Source of the DNA: Candidatus Legionella polyplacis
GTDB taxonomy: Bacteria; Pseudomonadota; Gammaproteobacteria; Legionellales; Legionellaceae
NCBI RefSeq assembly: GCF_037013735.1
Contig: NZ_CP135136.1
Coordinates: 1 to 64,000, forward strand
Direction of reading: 5' to 3'
DNA: 64,000 bases
This document shows positions 28,454-38,124 of this stretch, piece after piece. Positions within the stretch are counted from its first letter, which is position 1. The number at the start of each line of letters is the position of its first letter. A program made the translations under genes and the position numbers. The notes under the pieces are model-generated. The model was not told the DNA's origin. It searched no databases and saw only the letters and a list, made by a program, of their open reading frames with translations.

Positions 28454-30883
28454 CTATTGACATACTTCACAATTAGAATCAAGAGGTTCATAAGATATTT
28501 TGTGTTTTTTTATTTTTTTTGGTTTAACTGCATTTAGCTCGTAGTTAGTAAGTGTAGATTTTTCAATACTACTAGCACTTAAACTTCTCAGATAGTATGT
28601 AGTTTTTAATCCTTTTATCCATGCTTGTTTATATATGAAGTCCATTTCTTTTCCAGATGGTTTATTAATATATATGTTTAATGATTGTGATTGATCTATC
28701 CATTTTTGTCTTCTAGAGGCAGATTCTATTAACCATAATGGATTAATTTCAAATGCAGTCATATAACGTTTTTTTATAAATTCAGGAATACGTTTAATAT
28801 TTTGAATACTTCCATTGAAGTGTTTAAGATCATTTATCATAGTTTCATCCCATAAATTTAAATCTTTTAAGTCTTTAACCAAATAAGAATTTATTATAGT
28901 AAATTCTCCTGATAAATTTGATTTTACATAAAGATTTTTGTATATTGGTTCTATGGATTGTGATACTCCACAAATATTAGAAATTGTTGCGGTAGGTGCA
29001 ATTGCCATGATATTAGAATTACGCATTCCTTGATTTTTTATTTTTATTTTTAATGTTTTCCAATCAAGATGTTGAGAAAGATTTTGACAAAAATATTTTT
29101 TATGTCTTGATTGTTTTACAAAATCAATACTTTCTATAGGTAATATACCTTTACTCCATAAAGATCCTTTATAACTAGAGTAACACCCTCGTTCTTTTGC
29201 TAAATTACATGAGGCTTCAATTGCATAATAACTAATCAGCTCCATAGAATTATCTGAAAATTCTATAGCTTCTTTAGATGCATAATTTATATTAAGTTTA
29301 TAAAGAGTATCTTGAAACCCCATTACTCCTAGACCAATAGGTCTATGTCTTATATTAGTGTTACGAGCTTTCAGAATGGCATAATAATTAATATCAATAA
29401 CGTTATCAAGCATACGTATTGCAATATTTATTGTATTTTTTAATTTATCAATATTTAGTTCTTTATCTATAATATGATTGGATAAATTAATACTTCCTAA
29501 ATTACAAACTGCAATTTCATCATAAGATGTATTTAATGTAATTTCTGTACAAAGATTAGAACTATGAATTACTCCACAATGTTGTTGTGGGGATCTTAGG
29601 TTACATGTATCTTTAAACGTTATCCATGGATGACCAGTTTCAAATAACATAGAAAGTATTTTTCTCCATAAATCAATTGCATATACTGTTTTGGTTTCTT
29701 TTATGAGTTTTTCTTTAGCTTTTTTTTCATATTCAATGTATGTATTTTCGAAAATTATGCCATATTTTTCGTGTAAATCTGGAACTTTATTTGGAGAAAA
29801 AAGAGTCCATTTTCCTTTTTCATAAACTCTTTTCATAAAAAGATCGGGTATCCATAAAGCAGTATTCATATCATGAGTACGCCTTCTATCATCTCCTGTG
29901 TTTTTTCTCAATTCTATAAATTCTTCAACATCAAGATGCCAACATTCTAGATATGCACAAACTGCTCCTTTTCGTTTTCCCCCTTGATTTACAGCAATAG
30001 CAGTTGCATTTGCTACATTTAAAAATGGTATTATCCCTAAAGAAACTCCATTAGTTCCTTTTATATGAGATCCCATCGCTCTAACTGAAGTCCAATCGTT
30101 TCCTATTCCTCCTGCAAATTTAGAAAGCAATGCATTATCTTTTATAGAATTAAAAATATCTTCTAAATTATCAGAGATTGATGTTAAGTAACAACTTGAA
30201 AGTTGTGGTCTTGTAGTGCCTGAATTAAAAAGAGTTGGTGTGGAAGGCATATAATCAAATGAGGATAATATATTATAAAAATCTATAGCTTTTTCATTTT
30301 TTTTAGTTTCATGAATAGATAGTCCCATAGCAATTCGCATAAAGAAGGCTTGAGGTAATTCATATCGTATTTCTTGATCATGTAATAAATAACGATCATA
30401 TAAAGTTTTTAAACTTATATAGGTAAATTTTTTATCTTTGTTTGGAGATAGTGCCTTACTTATTTTTTCTAAATTAAAATCACTTAATTTTGGGTCTAGA
30501 ACACCTTGTATTATTCCTTTTTTTAAATATTTATAAAAATAATTGATATAATTTAATTTATTTTGATTGAAAAAAAATTCATTTTTTAAATTCAGTTCAT
30601 CAAGAGCTTCGTTGTAAAGTTTATTTAATAACAATCTAGAACAAACATAAGTATAATTAGGTTCTTTTTCAATTAAAGTTTTAGAAACCATGATAAGTAC
30701 AGTGTAAATATCTTCTATTGTTGCTTTTTTATGTAAGTTTCGTAATGTTTCTTTTTTAATTAAATCATAATTAATATTGTCTAGATTTTTGGGTAAATTA
30801 TTTATAATATTCTCTATTTTTTCTGGGATTGACAATGTTTTTTTATGGTTTAGATTAAAATCCAAAGAAGTTTCTTTTAACAT
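28454..30883 (-). CDS. nrdA: Ribonucleotide reductase class Ia alpha subunit, lacking the N-terminal ATP cone
   Basis: Reduces ribonucleoside diphosphates to deoxy forms. Active-site residues are present: Cys231 in LSSCYLT, Asn443/Cys445/Glu447 in SNLCTE, Cys460 in AVCNLG, and the C-terminal thiols Cys805 and Cys808 in CEVCQ. The protein is closest in style to the Pseudomonas-type NrdA, which is about 950 aa with two tandem ATP cones. Here 809 aa begin inside the second, degenerate cone region (DLIKKETLRNLHKKATIED at about 40-58), so the first, dATP-sensing cone is missing. A good AGGAGA ribosome site precedes the ATG, so this start is real. Confidence 0.95.
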   Translation of the reverse strand: MLKETSLDFNLNHKKTLSIPEKIENIINNLPKNLDNINYDLIKKETLRNLHKKATIEDIYTVLIMVSKTLIEKEPNYTYVCSRLLLNKLYNEALDELNLKNEFFFNQNKLNYINYFYKYLKKGIIQGVLDPKLSDFNLEKISKALSPNKDKKFTYISLKTLYDRYLLHDQEIRYELPQAFFMRIAMGLSIHETKKNEKAIDFYNILSSFDYMPSTPTLFNSGTTRPQLSSCYLTSISDNLEDIFNSIKDNALLSKFAGGIGNDWTSVRAMGSHIKGTNGVSLGIIPFLNVANATAIAVNQGGKRKGAVCAYLECWHLDVEEFIELRKNTGDDRRRTHDMNTALWIPDLFMKRVYEKGKWTLFSPNKVPDLHEKYGIIFENTYIEYEKKAKEKLIKETKTVYAIDLWRKILSMLFETGHPWITFKDTCNLRSPQQHCGVIHSSNLCTEITLNTSYDEIAVCNLGSINLSNHIIDKELNIDKLKNTINIAIRMLDNVIDINYYAILKARNTNIRHRPIGLGVMGFQDTLYKLNINYASKEAIEFSDNSMELISYYAIEASCNLAKERGCYSSYKGSLWSKGILPIESIDFVKQSRHKKYFCQNLSQHLDWKTLKIKIKNQGMRNSNIMAIAPTATISNICGVSQSIEPIYKNLYVKSNLSGEFTIINSYLVKDLKDLNLWDETMINDLKHFNGSIQNIKRIPEFIKKRYMTAFEINPLWLIESASRRQKWIDQSQSLNIYINKPSGKEMDFIYKQAWIKGLKTTYYLRSLSASSIEKSTLTNYELNAVKPKKIKKHKISYEPLDSNCEVCQ

Positions 30884-31394
30884 CTTTTCTCCTATGTAAA
30901 GTACATAAAATATTGTTATATGTTTATTTATAAGTAGTATATTAATTAAAATTATATTATTGCATTGTTGTATATTGTTATAAAATTAATGTTGTGTTTT
31001 CTGATTTTTAATAAATTTATTAATGTAATTAAAGAACTTATATTTAAGTATATATAGAGATTAATCTATAAATTAATTGTTATAGTCATAAATTAACTTT
31101 TAAATTAATAATAATTTTATGTATATTTAAAATATAAAAATTTTAAAGCTAAAATTAGCTAGCATGTTTATATATTTTAATGTTAAATTCTAAGTAATTC
31201 ATAAATTAAATTATGTACTTGTATAATACTAATTTAAGTGGTTATTATTATTTTAAATGATGGATATATTAATTACAATATTAATACATGGTTTATGTTA
31301 TTATTTATTTTTAGAAAGTGTCTTAAATTTAATTTACATTAATTATTATATATGTCAAACTAAACAATAGTTTAAAATTTTAATTAGATAAAAT
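30884..31394. other. 511-base gap between divergent nrdA and pmbA
   Basis: The largest gene-free stretch of the window, almost all A/T. I see a perfect TATAAT at 31222-31227 with a poor -35 (TTCATA) upstream, a tight inverted repeat AGCTAA/TTAGCT (31147-31160) and one 37-codon ORF (31257-31370). No NrdR box, tRNA or known ncRNA is recognisable. It must hold the nrdA promoter. Confidence 0.5.
31257..31370 (+). CDS. Possible 37-aa membrane peptide
   Basis: ATG 31257 opens MMDILITILIHGLCYYLFLE... and runs 37 codons to TAG. It is one hydrophobic helix and vaguely resembles short DUF2065/YjeT-like membrane proteins, but it lacks a clear motif and a ribosome site. In DNA this A/T-rich such frames arise by chance. 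Confidence 0.15.
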   Translation: MMDILITILIHGLCYYLFLESVLNLIYINYYICQTKQ

Positions 31395-32762
31395 ATGAAG
31401 ATATTTTCAAATTTGTTAAAAAATAAAATTATTGATAATTCAATAAATAATTCGTTTAAATTAATGAATTATGTTTTAGATAAAGCATTATTTAATGGAG
31501 CTACAGATGCTATGGTTTTTACATGTTATAATCTAGGTTTTTTAATTAATGTTCGTATGAGAAAATTAGAATCAATTTTTTTTAACAAAAAAATAAAGAT
31601 AAAGGTTATTATTTTTTATGGATATAAAAAAAGTGAGGTAGATTGTACAAATATTTCTTTTGATAATATTGATTGTTTAATTAAAAAAGCAATTGATATA
31701 GCTAAGATAAGTGACGAAGATTATTGTAATAAATTACCAAATAAAGAGTTGATGAAAAATGAATATCCAGATTTGAATCTATATCATCCTTGGATAATAT
31801 CATTAAATGACATGACAAATAAAATTATAGATTATGAATCTCAAGCACTTAATTTAGATAAGCGAATTAAAAATTCAGACGGATTTTATTTATCTAATAA
31901 TATTTATTATAAGAGTTTTGTTTCTACAAATAATAGATCAGGTATTTTTAAAAGTACCTGTCATAGTATAGGATGTTCATTTATTGCAGAAGATCAGAAA
32001 AATAATAATATGCATAGAGATTATGATTATAGTATAGCTAGGGATTATTTAGATCTTATTTCATTTAAAAATTTAACTAAAAAAGCAATTAGAAATACTA
32101 TAAGTAGATTAGGTTCTAAAAAAATAAAAACACAGAGATTACCAATTATTTTTTCTTCTCGTGTTTCTAAAGAAATATTATTAAGTTTTATTTACGCTAT
32201 TAGCGGAAGTAATATATATAGTAAAAATTCATTTTTAATTGATTCTATTGGGAAACAAATTTTTCCTAAATATTTTAAGATTTATGAAGATCCTTATATT
32301 ATGAAAGGATTGGGAAGTGCTCCATTTGATTGTGAAGGAGTTTATACTAGAAAAAATGTATTTGTTGAAAATGGTATATTAAAACAATATGCATTAGGTA
32401 GTTATGATGCAAGAAAACTTGGATTAAAAACAACAGGAAACAAAGGTGGAGTTCATAATTTAATTGTTGTTCCAAATGTACAAAAAATGAAAAATTTGTT
32501 GTCAATAGTAAATTTTGGAATATTAATTACAGAATTGATGGGGAATGGTATAAATATTTTAACTGGAAATTATTCTCAGGGTGTATTTGGTTTTTGGGTA
32601 GAAAAAGGTGAAATTACATTTCCAATTGATGGTATAACGATTGCTGGTAATTTATTAGATATGTATAAATCTATAATAGCAGTATGTGATGATATTAATA
32701 AAAATTCTAATGTACAGTGCGGTTCAATATTAATTGAAGAAATGATGGTTTCTGGAAGTTAG
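31395..32762 (+). CDS. pmbA: Metalloprotease-family protein PmbA (TldE)
   Basis: Partner of TldD in a zinc protease complex known for microcin B17 maturation, CcdA degradation and leader removal from modified peptides. PmbA lacks the metal site itself. The 455-aa length is normal (E. coli 450). Conserved stretches include GSAPFDCEGVYTRKNVFVENG, cut here as GSAPFDCEGVYTR, and NLLTGNYSQG-like ILTGNYSQGVFGFWVE near the C-terminus with PIDGITIAGNLLDM. No tldD is in the window. Confidence 0.92.
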   Translation: MKIFSNLLKNKIIDNSINNSFKLMNYVLDKALFNGATDAMVFTCYNLGFLINVRMRKLESIFFNKKIKIKVIIFYGYKKSEVDCTNISFDNIDCLIKKAIDIAKISDEDYCNKLPNKELMKNEYPDLNLYHPWIISLNDMTNKIIDYESQALNLDKRIKNSDGFYLSNNIYYKSFVSTNNRSGIFKSTCHSIGCSFIAEDQKNNNMHRDYDYSIARDYLDLISFKNLTKKAIRNTISRLGSKKIKTQRLPIIFSSRVSKEILLSFIYAISGSNIYSKNSFLIDSIGKQIFPKYFKIYEDPYIMKGLGSAPFDCEGVYTRKNVFVENGILKQYALGSYDARKLGLKTTGNKGGVHNLIVVPNVQKMKNLLSIVNFGILITELMGNGINILTGNYSQGVFGFWVEKGEITFPIDGITIAGNLLDMYKSIIAVCDDINKNSNVQCGSILIEEMMVSGS

Positions 32763-32841
32763 TTAAAATTATTTTTTTAATATAGTTAATATATTTTTAT
32801 TTAATAAAAATAAAATTTTTTATAATGGAAAATAAATATTT

Positions 32842-33063
32842 ATGTCAAAAGAAGATCATATTGAAATGTCTGGAATAGTTATAGATACTTTGCCAAATAC
32901 TATGTTTAGAGTAAAATTAGAAAACGGGCATATTATTATTGCCCATATTTCTGGAAGAATGAGAAAAAATTATATTCGTATTTTGACTGGAGATAAAGTA
33001 AAAATTGAGCTTACACCATATGATTTAACAAAAGGTAGAATTATTTTTAGAGAAAAAATATAA
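32842..33063 (+). CDS. infA: Translation initiation factor IF-1
   Basis: Small OB-fold factor that binds the 30S A site during initiation. The 73 aa match the family over the full length, with [13 protein letters not shown] at the start, [20 protein letters not shown] in the middle and LTKGRIIFR at the end. E. coli IF-1 is 72 aa. It lies between pmbA and lipA on the same strand. Confidence 0.97.
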   Translation: MSKEDHIEMSGIVIDTLPNTMFRVKLENGHIIIAHISGRMRKNYIRILTGDKVKIELTPYDLTKGRIIFREKI

Positions 33064-33097
33064 TATTTTTTTAAAAAGTTTTATTTCAATTTATGTT

Positions 33098-34054
33098 ATG
33101 AATATTAAAAGTGGAAAAAAATATTTAACATTTAATGGAATAAGTGCTATTAAGGATGGTGTTAAAGAAAATAATTCTAAAAAATTGAAATTTTTACCAA
33201 AACCGTATTGGATAAGAATTAAACAAGTTAATAGTACTTTATTTTATAAAATAAAAAATTATTTATCGAAATATAAATTAAATACTGTATGTGAAGAAGC
33301 AAAATGTCCAAACATTAATGAATGCTGGTCTAATGGTACAATGACTATTATGCTAATGGGATCTGTATGTACTCGTTCATGTTCATTTTGTTCTATAGAT
33401 ACTGGTAATCCAAGAAAAATTATAGATATTTTTGAGCCACGTAATGTAGCTAAAGTAATATCGTTTTTAAATATGAAATATATAGTATTAACATCAGTTA
33501 ATCGTGATGATCTAAGAGATGGTGGCTTAAAACATTTTATTAGAACTATAAAATTTATAAAAATATATTCTCCTGAAATAAAAATAGAAGTTTTATCACC
33601 AGATTTTAGTAAATCAATGAAAAATATAAAGATATTAGTTAACAGTGGTATTCATGTTTTTTCACAAAATATAGAAACAGTAAAGCGTTTAACTAAAATT
33701 GTTAGAGATAATAGATCAAGTTATACTAATACATTAAATGCTTTAAGTTATGCTAAAAAATACAATTCAAATATTTTAACAAAATCTAGTATAATGTTAG
33801 GACTTGGTGAGAATTATGAAGAAGTTATTGAAACTATGAATGATTTACGCAAGAAAAATGTTGATTTATTAACGTTAGGTCAATATTTGCAACCAACAAA
33901 AAATCATTTGCCAGTTGTACGTTATATTAAACCTGAAGAATTTAATCAATTTAAAAAAATTGGATTAGATAAAGGTTTTTTTAAAGTAGAATCAGGTCCA
34001 TTAGTTCGTTCTAGTTATAACGCTGAAAGCGTTTTTAACAAAAGAAATCTATAA
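33098..34054 (+). CDS. lipA: Lipoyl synthase
   Basis: Radical SAM enzyme that inserts two sulfurs into octanoyl groups on lipoyl domains. The 318-aa protein has the auxiliary cluster cysteines Cys65, Cys70, Cys76 (CEEAKCPNINEC), the radical SAM triad Cys91, Cys95, Cys98 (CTRSCSFC) and the C-terminal RSSY. E. coli LipA is 321 aa. It can serve AceF of this window. No lipB is adjacent. Confidence 0.97.
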   Translation: MNIKSGKKYLTFNGISAIKDGVKENNSKKLKFLPKPYWIRIKQVNSTLFYKIKNYLSKYKLNTVCEEAKCPNINECWSNGTMTIMLMGSVCTRSCSFCSIDTGNPRKIIDIFEPRNVAKVISFLNMKYIVLTSVNRDDLRDGGLKHFIRTIKFIKIYSPEIKIEVLSPDFSKSMKNIKILVNSGIHVFSQNIETVKRLTKIVRDNRSSYTNTLNALSYAKKYNSNILTKSSIMLGLGENYEEVIETMNDLRKKNVDLLTLGQYLQPTKNHLPVVRYIKPEEFNQFKKIGLDKGFFKVESGPLVRSSYNAESVFNKRNL

Positions 34055-34095
34055 TTTTATTTATATAAAATAATATATTATTCATATTTTATTTA

Positions 34096-34170
34096 TGGCT
34101 ATGAGTGGATTTGAACCACTGACCTTGGCGTTATGAGTGCCATGCTCTTTACCGACTGAGCTACATAGCC
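34096..34170 (-). tRNA. tRNA-Met (CAU), elongator
   Basis: The minus strand folds into a cloverleaf: acceptor GGCTATG with CATAGCC, D arm GCTC/GAGC, anticodon loop CTCATAA (CAT at 34133-34135 read on the minus strand) and T arm AGTGG-TTCAAAT-CCACT. The acceptor and TAGCTCAG beginning resemble E. coli elongator tRNA-Met rather than tRNA-Ile2. The anticodon stem has one A-C mismatch at its base next to the loop. CCA is not encoded after the discriminator A. Confidence 0.93.
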
Positions 34171-34232
34171 TTTTATATATGAAAATATTAAAATTATCAA
34201 AATGTTATAAAAAATTCAGTTTATATTGATAA

Positions 34233-35639
34233 TTATTTTGATGTTAATACAATGTATAATACTTTCTTCTCTCTTAGTATTTGTAATATTAATTTAGATT
34301 TTGTTTTTTTTGATATAGAATTTAAAGTGTTCATATTTAGTATTGTTTTATTATTTGCTGAAATGATAATATCATTAGGTTGCAATCCTGATTTCCATCC
34401 AATACTATTTTTTGATACATTGATAATTTGAACTCCAATAATATGTTCATATGATGAAGAATATTCTTCATAATTTTTTAAAGCTAATCCATATAAAAAA
34501 GGATTTTTTAATTGTAACTTATTTATATATTTTTTGGAATCCATAATGATACTTTTTAAATAAATTTTTTTTCCATTTCTTAATATTTTTAGATGTATCA
34601 GTTCCCCAACTCTTAATAATCCCATAATAAATTTAATTTGTTCAATTTTGTCAACAATTGTTTCATTTATTTGTAAAATAATATCTTTAGGTTTTAATCC
34701 AGATTTTTCAGCAGAAGATTCTTTTTCAACTTTTGTAATAATAACTCCATGAAGATTTTCTGAATAACCCATTGCTTTAGCTAATTCTGGAGTAAGATTT
34801 TGCATAATAATTCCTAATAATCCTCTATGAATAAAACCATATTTAATTAATTGTCTGGCAATTTTTTTCGCCATATTAATTGGTATAGCAAATCCTATTC
34901 CTACGTTACCTCCATGAGGAGAAATAATAGCTGTATTAATTCCTATTAATTCCCCTTTCATATTTAGTAAAGCCCCACCAGAATTTCCTGGATTAATTGC
35001 AGCATCTGTTTGAATAAAATTTTCTATTTTTTCTATGTTAAGATTATTTCTTTTAGTAGCACTAATAATTCCAAATGTTACTGTTTGATTATTTCCTGAA
35101 TCGTTTAATCCAAATGGATTTCCAATAGCTACAACAAAATCGCCAACTTCTGCTTTATCAGAATCACCAATAGAAATTTTTGGAAGATTTTTAATATTAA
35201 TTTTTAAAATTGCAATATCTGTTTCTGAGTCACTACCTATTAACTTAGCATTTATTTTTTTTCCGTTATTTAACGTAATTAAAATTAAACTAGCATTGCT
35301 AATAACATGATTATTTGTAATAACTAAACCATTTTTTGAATCTAGTATAACACCTGATCCAATGTTTTGAATTTTTTGTTTTTTGTAAAAAGAACTTTTT
35401 TTTTGAAGGTTATTAGTTTTTTTTTCATTTAAAAGGTAAATATTATTGGTATTTTTTTGTACAGCTATTATGTTAACAATAGAAGGCATTGCTTGTTTTA
35501 AAATTGTAGATAAAGTAAATATATTATTTTCTTTATTTAGTAAGATATTATTTGTTGCAAATGATAATGAAACAAATGTTTTAAAAAATATTAATAATAT
35601 TAATAACGTTTTTTTTAAAAAAATATTAAATATATGCAT
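34233..35639 (-). CDS. degQ: Periplasmic serine protease of the DegP/DegQ (HtrA) family
   Basis: Degrades or refolds damaged envelope proteins. An N-terminal signal peptide (about 1-28, ending SLSFA) is followed by the trypsin-like domain with catalytic His111 (TNNHVI), Asp141 (ETDIAIL) and Ser220 (NPGNSGGALL). Two PDZ domains follow (about 275-365 and 380-468). The 468-aa length fits DegP or DegQ of other bacteria; I cannot decide between them from sequence alone. No other envelope-stress protein is in the window. tRNA-Met lies just downstream on the same strand. Confidence 0.92.
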   Translation of the reverse strand: MHIFNIFLKKTLLILLIFFKTFVSLSFATNNILLNKENNIFTLSTILKQAMPSIVNIIAVQKNTNNIYLLNEKKTNNLQKKSSFYKKQKIQNIGSGVILDSKNGLVITNNHVISNASLILITLNNGKKINAKLIGSDSETDIAILKINIKNLPKISIGDSDKAEVGDFVVAIGNPFGLNDSGNNQTVTFGIISATKRNNLNIEKIENFIQTDAAINPGNSGGALLNMKGELIGINTAIISPHGGNVGIGFAIPINMAKKIARQLIKYGFIHRGLLGIIMQNLTPELAKAMGYSENLHGVIITKVEKESSAEKSGLKPKDIILQINETIVDKIEQIKFIMGLLRVGELIHLKILRNGKKIYLKSIIMDSKKYINKLQLKNPFLYGLALKNYEEYSSSYEHIIGVQIINVSKNSIGWKSGLQPNDIIISANNKTILNMNTLNSISKKTKSKLILQILREKKVLYIVLTSK

Positions 35640-35760
35640 ATTTTATTCTGAAAATTTAATTTAAAAAATAAGTATTTTAAATTTTTGGCATGTATTTTTA
35701 AATACATAATATATTTTATTAATAATGAGTTTTATCTATTAATATTAATATATATTAATT

Positions 35761-36729
35761 TTATTTTAAAATAATATCTTTATTTAATTCAGATAAAATA
35801 AATTTAAAATCTTCTGGCAGTGGTGATATGAATTTTAGTATTTTTTGTGTACTTGGATGAATGAATGATAATTTATAAGCATGTAAGGCTTGTCTTTTAA
35901 AATTTTTTAAGACATTCATTAATTTTTGATTAATTTTTTTAGAGAAACATATTTTTTTTCCATATAATTGGTCACCTATAATAGGATGATTAATATATGA
36001 CATATGAACTCTAATTTGATGAGTCCTTCCAGTTATAAGTTTAATTTTAACTAAAGTTAAATAACGGTATTTTTTTTGAACAGAAAATAATGTAGTTGCA
36101 ATTTTTCCATTATTTAGTACAGACATTTTTAAACGATTTTTAGGATTTCTTCCATAAAAAGTATTGATTATTCCATTGGATAATAATGTTCCATGTACTA
36201 ATGCAAGATAATATTTTTTTATATTATGATTTTTCATTTGGTTTAACAAATGAAAATAAGATTTTATTTTTTTAGCAATAATTATTAATCCCGTAGTATT
36301 TTTATCTAATCGATTTAATAAACCAAATCTTGGTAATAATTGAAAATTTTTATTGTAATACAGAAGTGCATTTAATAGTGTATGTTTTTTGTTTCCAGCA
36401 CCTGGATGTACAACAAGATTGTTAGGTTTATTAATAATCAATATTTCATTGTCTTCATAAATAATATTTAATGCTATATTTTCTGGATGAATATCATTTA
36501 TATCTTTGTTTATATTATTTAATTTTATATATACAATTTCTCCTCCTAAAACTTTATAACTTGGTTTTGAATTGCAATTATTTATTGTAATTTCTCCTTT
36601 TTTTAAAAAATAGTTTAGTTGAGATCTAGAATAATTTGGAAACATATAAGATAATGTAATATCAATTCTCTTACCAGAATATTTTTTTGGAATTATAATT
36701 TTTTTTAATATGTTTTTTTGAAAATTCAT
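35761..36729 (-). CDS. rluD: 23S rRNA pseudouridine synthase RluD
   Basis: Makes pseudouridines in helix 69 of 23S rRNA, the bridge to the 30S subunit. An N-terminal S4 RNA-binding domain (about 19-75) is followed by the RluA-type catalytic domain with NRLDKNTTGL, catalytic Asp142. The KNTTGL version fits RluD better than RluC. The usual His before Arg in the motif is Asn here. Length is 322 aa (E. coli 326). It follows miaB in the same direction. Confidence 0.88.
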   Translation of the reverse strand: MNFQKNILKKIIIPKKYSGKRIDITLSYMFPNYSRSQLNYFLKKGEITINNCNSKPSYKVLGGEIVYIKLNNINKDINDIHPENIALNIIYEDNEILIINKPNNLVVHPGAGNKKHTLLNALLYYNKNFQLLPRFGLLNRLDKNTTGLIIIAKKIKSYFHLLNQMKNHNIKKYYLALVHGTLLSNGIINTFYGRNPKNRLKMSVLNNGKIATTLFSVQKKYRYLTLVKIKLITGRTHQIRVHMSYINHPIIGDQLYGKKICFSKKINQKLMNVLKNFKRQALHAYKLSFIHPSTQKILKFISPLPEDFKFILSELNKDIILK

Positions 36730-36743
36730 ATAAAAAATAATAA

Positions 36744-38081
36744 TTAAATATTACATATTTTTAAAAATCGTCCTCTTAAAGAATTTGGTAGAGACTCTGT
36801 TATATATACTTTAACAAAATGTCCGATTAAAGTTATAGGTCCATCAAAATTCACTATTCTATTGCATTCTGTTCTTCCACATAATTGTTGAGAATTTTTT
36901 TTAGATATATTTGTAACTAAAATGATTTGTATGGTATTGACTAAGGATTGACTATATTTGTTAGAATAATGTAAAAGTAAATTTTGTAATGTTTTTAGTC
37001 TTTGTTTTTTGGTTTTTATTGAAATATTATCTTGAAATTCAGAAGCGATTGTTCCTGGTCTAGGACTAAAAATAAAATAAAATGAAGTATCAAATTTTAT
37101 TTCTTTTACTAGGTCAATAGTTTTTTGAAAATCTTCATCTGATTCACCTGGAAATCCTACAATAATATCAGTTGATATTCTAATTTTAGATCTTATTTTT
37201 TTAATTTTTTTTATAATTTTTTTAAATTCTTTTATAGAATAATCTCTTTTCATTAATTTCAATATTTTATCTGATCCACTTTGTACAGGTAAATGAATAT
37301 GGCTAACTAATTTATTAGTATATTGATAGACATTGATTAATGTATGAGAAAATTCTAATGGATGTGATGTTAAAAAACGAATTCTACCAATTTTATCAAT
37401 TGACGCTATATACTTAATAAGTAATGCTAAATCAGCGTTATTTCCATTTTTTGTTACACCTTTATAACTATTAACGTTTTGTCCTAGTAAAATAATTTCT
37501 TTAATTCCGTTTAATGATAGTTCATAACATTCCTTTAAAATTTCGTCAAAAGAACGGTGTATTTCTTCTCCTCTAGTATATGGAACAATACAATAACTAC
37601 AATATTTATTACATCCTTCCATAATTGGAATTAAAGCAGTAGGATTTTTATGTTTAGATTTAGGAAGATATTTAAATTTTTCTGTCTCCGAAAAATTGAT
37701 ATCTATAACAGTTTTTTTGGTATTTAGATATTTATCTAATAAATTTGGTAATTTATGGATTGTTTGTGGACCGAAAATAATATTAATACATGGAGCACGT
37801 TTTATTAAATTTATTCCTTCTTGAACAGATAAACATCCTCCAATACCTATTATAGTGTTAGATTTTTTTTTTTGTATTTTATTTAGTTTTCCTAACTCAG
37901 AAAATATTTTTTCTTGAGGTTTTTCTCTTACAGAGCAGGTATTTAATATTATAATGTCTGCTTTTAAAATATTTTTTACTAATGTAATTTTATGAGATTT
38001 ATATAGTATTTCAAATATTTTATCCGAGTCATATTGATTCATTTGGCAACCATATGTTTTGATATAGAGTGTTTTTATCAT
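36744..38081 (-). CDS. miaB: tRNA-2-methylthio-N6-dimethylallyladenosine synthase
   Basis: Radical SAM enzyme that adds a methylthio group to i6A37 of tRNAs reading U-starting codons. The N-terminal domain supplies Cys12, Cys49 and Cys83 for one Fe-S cluster. The radical SAM triad is Cys157, Cys161, Cys164 in [21 protein letters not shown] domain ends the protein. 445 aa against 474 in E. coli. An A11 tract (37863-37873 on the + strand as T) leaves the frame intact. MiaA, which makes its substrate, is not in the window. Confidence 0.95.
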   Translation of the reverse strand: MIKTLYIKTYGCQMNQYDSDKIFEILYKSHKITLVKNILKADIIILNTCSVREKPQEKIFSELGKLNKIQKKKSNTIIGIGGCLSVQEGINLIKRAPCINIIFGPQTIHKLPNLLDKYLNTKKTVIDINFSETEKFKYLPKSKHKNPTALIPIMEGCNKYCSYCIVPYTRGEEIHRSFDEILKECYELSLNGIKEIILLGQNVNSYKGVTKNGNNADLALLIKYIASIDKIGRIRFLTSHPLEFSHTLINVYQYTNKLVSHIHLPVQSGSDKILKLMKRDYSIKEFKKIIKKIKKIRSKIRISTDIIVGFPGESDEDFQKTIDLVKEIKFDTSFYFIFSPRPGTIASEFQDNISIKTKKQRLKTLQNLLLHYSNKYSQSLVNTIQIILVTNISKKNSQQLCGRTECNRIVNFDGPITLIGHFVKVYITESLPNSLRGRFLKICNI

Positions 38082-38124
38082 AATAATTTTTATTGTATAT
38101 TGTACTTAATATATCTATAAACAA

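Noticed and set aside
30884-31394. NrdR box or NrdA cone remnant in the long gap upstream of nrdA
   Set aside because: No ACAC-type NrdR half-sites or cone-like peptide could be recognised; a computed profile search would be needed.
34096-34170. Reading the CAU tRNA as tRNA-Ile2 (lysidine type)
   Set aside because: Acceptor GGCTATG and the TAGCTCAG start match elongator tRNA-Met; Ile2 typically starts GGCCCCT.
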